Shown here: positions 1-5,036 of the stretch, one piece after another
How the letters are laid out: every line of letters starts with the position of its first letter
Position numbering within the stretch: position 1 is the stretch's first letter
Assembly (NCBI GenBank): GCA_020844525.1
Contig: JAJGAH010000034.1
Location: 1 to 11,182, forward strand
From: Eubacterium sp.
GTDB taxonomy: Bacteria > Bacillota > Clostridia > Lachnospirales > Lachnospiraceae
Direction of reading: 5' to 3'
DNA: 11,182 bases
Position numbers and translations under genes: made by a program
Notes under the pieces: model-generated
Seen by the model: the letters and a program-made list of their open reading frames with translations, nothing else
Database searches by the model: none
Told to the model about the DNA's origin: nothing

Positions 1-171
1 AAAATCTTCGGCTTCGACGGTACGTCCGCCGCTTCCGGATCCGCATCAGTCGGCAGCATATCATCCACAGCTGAGGTGTATACGTGGGCCGGTGAGACTC
101 CCGGATCCTCTGCATCGATCAGCTTCCAGGACGGCAAGGTCGTCGCTATGGCACAGGCCGGTCTCAAGTAA
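1..171 (+). CDS. DUF3862-like protein, C-terminal fragment
   Basis: The reading frame is open from the first base and ends with TAA at 169-171, so only the last 56 residues are visible. They begin KIFGFDG and end with YTWAGE, then SISFQDGKVVAMAQAGLK. That ending (a Trp/Tyr strand, an S-x-S-x-S-F-Q-D-G-K-V-V strand and a final GLK) resembles the C-terminal repeat of DUF3862 domains. These are small secreted lipoproteins of Firmicutes with a fold like SmpA/OmlA and beta-lactamase-inhibitor protein. The signal peptide and lipobox, if present, lie outside the window. The gene sits 122 bases upstream of an integrase in the same direction, so it probably belongs to the integrated element. Lipoproteins next to integrases in lysogeny modules can mediate superinfection exclusion; that role is only an inference here. 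Family assignment is from memory of the motif. Confidence 0.62.
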   Translation, partial: KIFGFDGTSAASGSASVGSISSTAEVYTWAGETPGSSASISFQDGKVVAMAQAGLK

Positions 172-175
172 ATAG

Positions 176-213
176 AAAAAGACCGCCGTCCTGCTGCAAT
201 CAGGACGACGGTC
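176..213. terminator. GC-rich hairpin between the lipoprotein and integrase genes
   Basis: Bases 181-193 (GACCGCCGTCCTG) pair with 201-213 around a 7-base loop, with a single C-A mismatch in 13 pairs. A run of five A lies just left of the stem (176-180) and no T run lies to the right. As an intrinsic terminator it therefore fits leftward transcription best, although the flanking genes read rightwards. It may block antisense transcription entering the element, or act as a weak terminator or RNA-stability element for the gene ending at 171. Confidence 0.5.
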
Positions 214-293
214 GAGGGATACACGGACACCCGCAAGCAAATAGGGAATCCATGTCTATTTATTATAGCATAGATCCCCCGGAAGGGAGAACC

Positions 294-1391
294 ATGTTTA
301 GAAGAAAACTGCCATCGGGCCGCGTGCAGTATGGCGAGTGGTACACGGATCCGCTGACAGATCAGCGGAAACGGATCACAGTTACACTGACGCCGACCGG
401 GCATAAGAAGGTTGACGACCGGACCGCTCAGGACGCTCTGAGCGCCAAAATCCGGGACGTTTTCGAGGCATCCGGACAAGTGGACAGCATCACCTTAAAG
501 GCCCTGCAGGAGCGTTACGTGGAGCATCAGGCAAGGCATTTCAAAGCGCAGACCGCCGACAACGACCGTCGGCACCTTAATACGATCATCCGGCTGCTCG
601 GCGCCGACACGCTGGCGGATCGGCTCACCGCGCCCTACGTCGCAGATCACCTGGACGCCGAGCCTGTCACATACAACGAACGCCTCAAGCGCTTCAAGGC
701 CTGGATGCGCTGGGCGTATCGTATGGATCTCATTGAGGATATACGATACATTGACAAGCTGATCCCAAAGAAGACCGACTCCGTCCGCATCAAAGACGCG
801 CAGAAGTACCTTGAGCATGAAGAGATCACGAAGCTCCTGGACGGCATGACGGTGGAGCGCTGGCGGCTGCTCACGGAGTTCCTGATCCTCTCCGGACTTC
901 GGATCGGCGAAGCCATCGCCCTCGAAGATTCCGACGTTGACGACGTGATCCACGTCACGAAGACATACAGCCCGACGCTGAGACAGATCAGCACGACAAA
1001 GACTGCCACCTCGACTCGTGACGTTGATGTCCAGCCAGAGCTATCTGACTGCATCCGCCGGATCCGGCATTTTGTGAAGCGGGAGGAGCTGAAGTTTGGC
1101 TATCGGTCGGATCTCTTCCTGCCCGCGTTTGGCGGCGGGTATATCACCTATGACGTATACGGGAAGTATTTTCGGGAAAACACGGAGGCGATCCTCGGAA
1201 GGAGATTGTCGCCGCACAGTCTGAGGCACACGCACACGGCCATGCTGGCAGAGGCAGGCGTGCCCCTGGAGACGATCAGTCGGAGACTGGGACACTCCGA
1301 CAGTAAGATCACCCGCGAGGTCTACATGCACGTCACCGAAGGAATGAAGAGGCAGGACCGCGAGCGACTGGAAAAAGTCCGCATACTATGA
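294..1391 (+). CDS. Tyrosine recombinase / phage-type integrase
   Basis: This is a site-specific recombinase of the tyrosine integrase family, which cuts and rejoins DNA between attP and attB. Starting at ATG 294 the protein has 365 residues. That start has a good Shine-Dalgarno (GGAAGGGAG, 281-289), and the product begins MFRRKLPSGRVQYGEWYTD, a typical arm-binding N-terminus with a beta-sheet for arm-type sites. The in-frame ATG at 252 would add 14 residues but has only a weak ribosome site. A SAM-like core-binding domain (about residues 60-165, LQERYVEHQARHF onward) precedes the catalytic domain. All catalytic residues are present: R203 (SGLRIGEA), K236 (STTKTATSTRD), H308 and R311 (PHSLRHTHTAM), H334 (RLGHSD) and nucleophile Y344 (EVYMHV). 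No truncation or frameshift is seen. It ends 118 bases from the 3' end of tRNA-Gly(GCC), which is probably its attachment site. Directly after the stop are phased CGACA motifs that may be its arm-type binding sites. Confidence 0.95.
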   Translation: MFRRKLPSGRVQYGEWYTDPLTDQRKRITVTLTPTGHKKVDDRTAQDALSAKIRDVFEASGQVDSITLKALQERYVEHQARHFKAQTADNDRRHLNTIIRLLGADTLADRLTAPYVADHLDAEPVTYNERLKRFKAWMRWAYRMDLIEDIRYIDKLIPKKTDSVRIKDAQKYLEHEEITKLLDGMTVERWRLLTEFLILSGLRIGEAIALEDSDVDDVIHVTKTYSPTLRQISTTKTATSTRDVDVQPELSDCIRRIRHFVKREELKFGYRSDLFLPAFGGGYITYDVYGKYFRENTEAILGRRLSPHSLRHTHTAMLAEAGVPLETISRRLGHSDSKITREVYMHVTEGMKRQDRERLEKVRIL

Positions 1392-1395
1392 CAGG

Positions 1396-1436
1396 AGCCG
1401 ACAGCAGCCGACAAATTTTGTCGCATATTTGTCGCA
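1396..1436. repeat. Phased CGACA/TGTCG motif cluster behind the integrase
   Basis: Five bases after the integrase stop, the pentamer CGACA occurs at 1399-1403 and 1409-1413, and its reverse complement TGTCG at 1419-1423 and 1430-1434. The starts are 10, 10 and 11 bases apart, about one helical turn. The two copies in the middle form a perfect palindrome, GACAAA-T-TTTGTC. The wider units are GCCGACA (twice) and TTTGTCGCA (twice). Such clusters next to int and att commonly serve as arm-type integrase or excisionase binding sites. The function is inferred; the arrangement is directly visible. Confidence 0.5.
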
Positions 1437-1455
1437 CGTTTTCAAAATAAGCAAT

Positions 1456-1501
1456 AAAAAAGAGACCGGAAATCCTTGATTTTAAAGGATTTCCGGTCTC
1501 T
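1456..1501 (-). terminator. Intrinsic terminator of the tRNA-Gly operon
   Basis: A perfect 17-bp stem is formed by 1461-1477 (AGAGACCGGAAATCCTT) and 1485-1501, with a 7-base loop. Read leftwards, the stem is followed at once by a T run (complement of AAAAA at 1456-1460), the classic intrinsic terminator form. It starts 9 bases after the 3' end of tRNA-Gly(GCC). Rightward transcripts from the integrase would meet the same stem but without a good T tract. Confidence 0.9.
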
Positions 1502-1509
1502 TAGTTAGA

Positions 1510-1581
1510 AGCGCGAGACGGGATTCGAACCCGCGACCCCAACCTTGGCAAGGTTGTACTCCACCCCTGAGCCACTCGCGC
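1510..1581 (-). tRNA. tRNA-Gly (anticodon GCC)
   Basis: The complementary strand folds as a full cloverleaf: acceptor GCGCGAG/CTCGCGC, D arm GCTC/GAGT, anticodon stem CAACC/GGTTG with loop TTGCCAA (anticodon GCC), and T arm GCGGG-TTCGAAT-CCCGT. The discriminator base is U (complement of 1510), as usual for bacterial tRNA-Gly. CCA is not encoded, so it must be added by tRNA nucleotidyltransferase. It is the second tRNA of a two-gene operon. Its 3' half faces the integrase gene, which makes it the likely attachment site of the element on the left. Confidence 0.97.
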
Positions 1582-1677
1582 ATATATTCACTTGCTTCTG
1601 CGCATCATCTGATATTGTCAGCTAAATGCGAGTCATGCAGAGATCGCAATGCTGCTGATTATATAAACCACGATGCA

Positions 1678-1748
1678 AGCAGGTGATGGGAATCGAACCC
1701 ACGTATCCAGCTTGGAAGGCTGGTGTTCTACCATTGAACTACACCTGC
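1678..1748 (-). tRNA. tRNA-Gly (anticodon TCC)
   Basis: A complete cloverleaf is seen on the complementary strand: acceptor GCAGGTG/CACCTGC, D arm GTTC-AATGGTA-GAAC, anticodon stem CCAGC/GCTGG with loop CTTCCAA (anticodon TCC), T arm GTGGG-TTCGATT-CCCAT, and discriminator U. CCA is not encoded. It reads GGA and GGG codons and so complements the GCC tRNA, which lies 96 bases downstream. A consensus promoter sits upstream. Confidence 0.97.
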
Positions 1749-1789
1749 ATTCATTGATCCGGCAGATCTCTGTCGTGTCAACGAAGAAG

Positions 1790-1818
1790 ATTATATAACA
1801 GACGCCTATACCTGTCAA
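1790..1818 (-). promoter_or_regulatory. Consensus sigma-A promoter of the tRNA-Gly operon
   Basis: Read leftwards, TTGACA (complement of 1813-1818) and TATAAT (complement of 1790-1795) are separated by exactly 17 bases, a perfect match to the housekeeping consensus. Transcription would start near 1783, about 35 bases before tRNA-Gly(TCC). The -35 box lies only 9 bases beyond the stop codon of the Rrf2 gene. With no hairpin between them, that gene's transcript may also run into the tRNA operon. Confidence 0.9.
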
Positions 1819-1827
1819 TTACTTTTT

Positions 1828-2262
1828 TCAGATAACAAAATTATTTGCCGCCTGATCGCTCCAGTTCATCAGATCCTCAAGTGTATACTTATCCACCACA
1901 CTGCGGATTGCGTCATCCAGTTCCTTCCAAAGGCGCAGTGTCACGCAGATATCTGCCCGCGGGCAGGTATTCTCATCCGTCGAGAGACATTCCACAGGTG
2001 AAAGGCTTCCTTCCGTGAGGCGAAGAATATCACCGACCACATACTCATCCGGACGACGGGCAAGGCGATAACCTCCCTGTGGTCCGCGGATACTGATCAG
2101 ATCATTTGACCTTACAAAAATGGACACGATCTGCTCCAGATATTTCAGGGAGATATCCTGACGTGCGGATATATCCTTGATTCTGACCGGTTCTCCTGTG
2201 TCGTGCTGTGCAATGTCCAGCATCATGCGAAGCGCATATCTTCCCTTTGTTGAAATCTTCAT
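1828..2262 (-). CDS. Rrf2-family transcriptional regulator with Fe-S-type cysteines
   Basis: This is a 144-residue DNA-binding regulator of the Rrf2 family (relatives: IscR, NsrR, CymR). The N-terminus MKISTKGRYALRMMLDIA is the family signature. A winged helix-turn-helix follows (RIKDISARQDISLKYLEQIV), then the wing SIRGPQGGYRLAR. Three cysteines, C92, C100 and C106 (C-x7-C-x5-C), lie where IscR and NsrR hold an Fe-S cluster. The histidine ligand of IscR (three residues after the last Cys) is replaced by Leu, so the fourth ligand would differ. CymR, the Firmicute cysteine regulator, normally lacks such a triad. The start has a good Shine-Dalgarno (AGGAG, 5 bases upstream). The neighbouring cysK-metY operon, with palindromes at its promoter, suggests control of cysteine or Fe-S metabolism, but the true targets are not shown. 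No copy of the GGGAAT palindrome is seen in front of this gene itself. Confidence 0.92.
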   Translation of the reverse strand: MKISTKGRYALRMMLDIAQHDTGEPVRIKDISARQDISLKYLEQIVSIFVRSNDLISIRGPQGGYRLARRPDEYVVGDILRLTEGSLSPVECLSTDENTCPRADICVTLRLWKELDDAIRSVVDKYTLEDLMNWSDQAANNFVI

Positions 2263-2320
2263 ACTTACTCCTGTTCAAAAAAATGAAAAGGCTTCTCATG
2301 CTGTCTGCTCAGAATCATCT

Positions 2321-2356
2321 GAAAGGAAACGGCTGCCGCGGAGGACACAGCAGCCG
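2321..2356 (-). terminator. Probable terminator between metY and the Rrf2 gene
   Basis: Read leftwards, CGGCTGCTGTG pairs with CGCGGCAGCCG (2330-2356) around the loop TCCTC. This gives an 11-pair stem with two G-T wobbles, followed by TTTCCTTTC. The T tract is interrupted, so termination may be partial. It lies 115 bases after the metY stop and 59 bases before the Rrf2 start, so it would end the cysK-metY transcript. Confidence 0.5.
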
Positions 2357-2363
2357 GACCTTT

Positions 2364-2470
2364 AAATACAGCTTTTCTCACACGCTGCAGCACAAGTCTT
2401 AACCGTAACCTTTGTACGATGCTGCAGCAAAATCACCTGCTGCATTTTTTGATGCTGCACACATGAACGC
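2364..2470. repeat. TGCAGCA-rich spacer after metY
   Basis: The space between metY and the regulator holds five copies of TGCAGC or its complement GCTGCA. Bases 2423-2429 (TGCAGCA) pair with 2438-2444 (TGCTGCA) and are followed on the + strand by six T (2445-2450). That is a terminator-like hairpin facing the wrong way for metY, since no rightward gene ends here. No convincing promoter for the Rrf2 gene was found in this stretch. Confidence 0.35.
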
Positions 2471-3773
2471 TTACTGCTTTACAGCCTGAAAAGCCTCTTC
2501 CAGATCTGCAATGATATCATCGATGTGCTCTGTACCAATAGAAAGACGGATAGTGTTCTTCTTGATACCCTGATCCGCCAGCTCGGCGTCATTGTCCTCA
2601 GAATGTGTGGTAGATGCCGGATGGATAACCAGAGACTTCACATCTGCAACGTTTGCCAGAAGGCTGAACAGCTTCAGATGATCGATGAAGTCCTTGGCAT
2701 GTCTCTCATCACCCTTGAGATCAAAGGTAAAGATGGAACCGCCGCCGTTTCGGCAGATATTTCTTGTAAAGTGCCTGCTGTGCCGGGTCCTTTGATGCAG
2801 CCGGATGGCTGATATACTCTACCTCAGGCTTTGTCTGCAGATATTCGATAACCTTCTTGGTGTTCTCTACCTGACGCTCCACGCGAAGACTCAGTGTCTC
2901 AAGGCCCTGGAGGAAAATCCATGCATGGAACGGAGAGAGGGTTGCACCCTCATCACGAAGAATGATGGCACGAATGTAGGTTGCGATGGTAGCCGGAGCG
3001 GTATCCTTCGCAAAGGTCAGTCCATGATAGGATGGGTTCGGTGTGGACAGCCATGGCCACTTCGGTGAGTTGTAGTCAAACTTCCCGGCATCTACGATCA
3101 CACCGCCAATGGTTGTTCCGTGTCCGCCGATAAATTTTGTAGCGGAATGTACGACGATATCTGCGCCATACTCAATCGGACGGATCAGATAAGGTGTCGC
3201 AAAGGTGTTGTCGATGATCAGCGGAAGGCCATGCTTGTGTGCGATGTTTGCCCATGCTTCGATATCAACAACCTCGCCGTTCGGGTTGCCAAGGGTCTCG
3301 ATATACAGTGCCTTGGTATTGTCCCTGATTGCTGCCTCTGCTGCGTCAAGATCAAAGGGGTCTACAAATGTTGTAGTCACGCCATAATCCGGGAAGGTAT
3401 GTGCGAGGAAGTTATAGGTTCCGCCGTAAATATTCTTGGCGGACACGATGTGGTCACCGGCCTTGGCAACTGCCTGGAACGCATAGGTGACAGCAGCTGC
3501 ACCGGATGCAACAGCAAGTGCTGCAACGCCACCCTCAAGGGCTGCAATTCTCTTTTCAAAAACATCCTCTGTCGGATTGGTCAGTCTTCCGTATATATTT
3601 CCTGCGTCCTTCAGTGCAAATCTTGCCTCTGCATGGTCGCTGTTGCGGAATACGAAGGAAGAGGTCTGATAAATCGGTACTGCTCTGGAATCGGTAACCG
3701 GATCTGCTTTTTCCTGTCCTACATGAAGGGCAAGGGTCTCAAAATGAAGCTTTCTATCTGCTAATTCACTCAT
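2471..3773 (-). pseudogene. metY: O-acetylhomoserine sulfhydrylase (aminocarboxypropyltransferase), frameshifted
   Basis: This is a PLP-dependent Cys/Met-metabolism enzyme that makes homocysteine from O-acetylhomoserine and sulfide. The N-terminus ETLALHVGQ, the YGRLTNPT motif, the cofactor region [11 protein letters not shown] and the PLP lysine K213 ([11 protein letters not shown]) are all intact. After YLPK near residue 342 the frame changes. At 2748-2750 there are three A on the coding strand where two would continue as YLP-NGGGSIFTFDLKGDE. With one A removed, the rest reads without a stop to AFQAVKQ and TAA at 2471-2473, giving 433 residues, the normal family length. As written the protein ends at 2721 after 350 residues and loses its C-terminal subdomain, so activity is doubtful. 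The perfectly kept downstream frame suggests a very recent mutation or a sequencing or assembly error. The start has AAAGGAG 10 bases upstream and lies 29 bases after cysK, so the two form an operon. Confidence 0.9.
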
Positions 3774-3802
3774 AGGTATTGTTCTCCTTTATCTGATAAA
3801 AA

Positions 3803-4735
3803 TTAATTCTCAAAAAGAGCTGTGGAATAATATCTGTCACCGCTGTCAGGAAGAAGCGCTACCACTGTCTTGCCCTTTGCTTCCGGACGCTTTGCTACCT
3901 GGATTGCTGCCCAGAGTGCCGCACCTGAGGAGATACCAACCAGGATACCCTCCTTATGTGCCAGCTCCTTTGCGGTCTCAAACGGAACCTCGTTGTCTAC
4001 GGTAATAACCTCATCATAAACCTTCTGGTCCAGGACCTTCGGTACAAAGCCTGCGCCGATACCCTGAATCTTATGCGGACCGCCGTGTCCCTCAGTAAGT
4101 ACCGGTGAGGTGGTTGGCTCAATTGCAATCACCTTTACGCCCGGCTTCTTCTCCTTCAGATATCTGCCTGTACCTGTGAGGGTTCCGCCTGTGCCGATAC
4201 CTGCCAGGAAGTAGTCAACCGCGCCGTCTGTATCGTTCCAGATCTCCGGTCCTGTTGTCTCGTAATGTGCCTTCGGGTTTGCCGGGTTATCGAACTGTTC
4301 CGGAAGGAATGCACCCGGTGTGGATTCGGCGATTTCCTTTGCCTTTGCGATAGCTCCGGTCATTCCCTTGCTGCCGTCAGTCAGTACAAGCTGTGCGCCG
4401 TAGGCTTTCAGGATATTTCTTCTCTCAACGCTCATGGTCTCCGGCATGGTAAGGATGACCTTGTAGCCCTTGGAAGCTGCTACGGAAGCAAGTCCGATAC
4501 CTGTGTTGCCGGATGTGGGCTCTACAATCGTCCCGCCTGGCTGAAGCTTTCCGGACTGCTCAGCGTCCTCGATCATGTACTTTGCAATTCTGTCCTTGAC
4601 ACTTCCTGCCGGATTGAAGTACTCCAGCTTTACCAGAAGCTTTGCCTCCAGATTGTAAGCCTTCTCAAAGCTTGTCAGCTCAACCAGTGGTGTATTTCCG
4701 ATTAACTCTGTTGCGTTCTTATAAACCTTAGCCAT
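3803..4735 (-). CDS. cysK: Cysteine synthase A (O-acetylserine sulfhydrylase)
   Basis: This is a PLP enzyme that makes L-cysteine from O-acetylserine and sulfide in the cytoplasm. It is full length (310 residues). The visible motifs are the N-terminal IGNTPLVEL, the PLP lysine K47 in NPAGSVKDR, the substrate loop TSGNTG (74-79), the phosphate-binding GIGTGGTLTGTGRYL (179-193), GHGGPHKIQGIGAGF, the SSGAA segment and the C-terminal LPDSGDRYYST. The start ATG at 4735 has AAGGAG 8 bases upstream (GATAAGGAGAACAGAA), a leader nearly repeated before metY. The promoter is about 250 bases upstream, at 4985-5013. The long leader between them carries a small reading frame with three consecutive Cys codons, so both promoter-level (Rrf2-type palindrome) and translation-coupled control are likely. 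It is the first gene of the cysK-metY operon. Confidence 0.98.
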   Translation of the reverse strand: MAKVYKNATELIGNTPLVELTSFEKAYNLEAKLLVKLEYFNPAGSVKDRIAKYMIEDAEQSGKLQPGGTIVEPTSGNTGIGLASVAASKGYKVILTMPETMSVERRNILKAYGAQLVLTDGSKGMTGAIAKAKEIAESTPGAFLPEQFDNPANPKAHYETTGPEIWNDTDGAVDYFLAGIGTGGTLTGTGRYLKEKKPGVKVIAIEPTTSPVLTEGHGGPHKIQGIGAGFVPKVLDQKVYDEVITVDNEVPFETAKELAHKEGILVGISSGAALWAAIQVAKRPEAKGKTVVALLPDSGDRYYSTALFEN

Positions 4736-4845
4736 TTCTGTTCTCCTTATCTGTTCGGGGTGTAAGCATTTCTTTCGCTCTGCCGCCCGACCTCATATTA
4801 TTTTCTGAAATTATTTTTCTATTCGTATTTGTCTTTAATGAACTA

Positions 4846-4929
4846 TTACCTTAAAACTATTGCATTCCGAAGGCAGCAACATCGCATGACTCCCCGGATG
4901 CCAGGATGATCATAAAGTCGTTTTTTCAA
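4846..4929 (-). CDS. Putative cysteine-sensing leader peptide of cysK-metY
   Basis: Within the cysK leader, a strong Shine-Dalgarno (AAAGGAGG, read leftwards near 4941-4948) precedes a TTG at 4929, 11 bases beyond GGAGG. From there 27 codons run to TAA at 4846-4848. The peptide starts (M)KKRLYDHPGIRGVMR, continues with Cys-Cys-Cys (codons TGT TGC TGC, 4873-4881) and ends LRNAIVLR. A basic start, short length and a run of the very amino acid made by the downstream enzyme are the marks of an attenuation-type leader peptide. Cys-run uORFs before sulfur genes are known in actinobacteria. The Cys codons lie in the loop of a possible hairpin (4895-4901 with 4862-4869, one bulge), which a stalled ribosome would disturb. 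No T-tract terminator follows, so coupling might be through Rho or mRNA folding. The gap to cysK is 110 bases. The role is inferred; the reading frame and codons are directly visible. Confidence 0.68.
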   Translation of the reverse strand: MKKRLYDHPGIRGVMRCCCLRNAIVLR

Positions 4930-4984
4930 TTTCTGTTGCACCTCCTTTTCCCTGTTTTCATATATTTCCTAGCTGTTAAATGGG

Positions 4985-5025
4985 ATTATAGGGAATAGAT
5001 TCCCATTTGTCAATAGGGAATCTAT
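4985..5025 (-). promoter_or_regulatory. cysK-metY promoter with overlapping palindromic operator
   Basis: Read leftwards, TTGACA (complement of 5008-5013) and TATAAT (complement of 4985-4990) are spaced by exactly 17 bases, a perfect sigma-A promoter. The spacer holds the palindrome GGGAAT-AG-ATTCCC (4991-5004). A larger inverted repeat, ATAGATTCCC (4995-5004) and GGGAATCTAT (5016-5025), brackets the -35 box. ATAGGGAAT occurs twice on the + strand, 25 bases apart (4988-4996 and 5013-5021). Such A/T-flanked GGAAT palindromes fit Rrf2-family (CymR/IscR-like) operators, and binding here would block RNA polymerase. The Rrf2 gene at 1828-2262 is the obvious candidate repressor. The start would fall near 4978, 49 bases before the leader peptide. 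Confidence 0.82.
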
Positions 5026-5036
5026 GTTTTTTCAAA

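Noticed and set aside
241..254. ATAGGGAATCCAT before the integrase resembles the cysK operator half-site ATAGGGAATCTAT (5013-5025).
   Set aside because: Only one half-site is present with no inverted partner nearby; a 10-base match within 11 kb can arise by chance, so I do not claim Rrf2 control of the integrase.
1616..1674. TATAAT on the leftward strand between the two tRNA genes as an internal promoter.
   Set aside because: No acceptable -35 box lies 16-18 bases upstream; it would overlap the end of the first tRNA.
1633..1818. A 61-codon leftward frame covering tRNA-Gly(TCC) and its promoter.
   Set aside because: It runs through a complete tRNA cloverleaf and a consensus promoter and has no ribosome site; it is not a gene.
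3120..3764. A 214-codon rightward frame opposite metY.
   Set aside because: It is the antisense shadow of a well-conserved PLP enzyme; the Cys-rich composition comes from the reverse complement of Ala/Thr codons and there is no ribosome site.
4755..4790. TCGGG/CCCGA pairing in the cysK leader as an attenuator terminator.
   Set aside because: The stem has only 5 pairs with a 26-base loop and no T run follows, so it is not an intrinsic terminator; any role in masking the cysK ribosome site is speculative.
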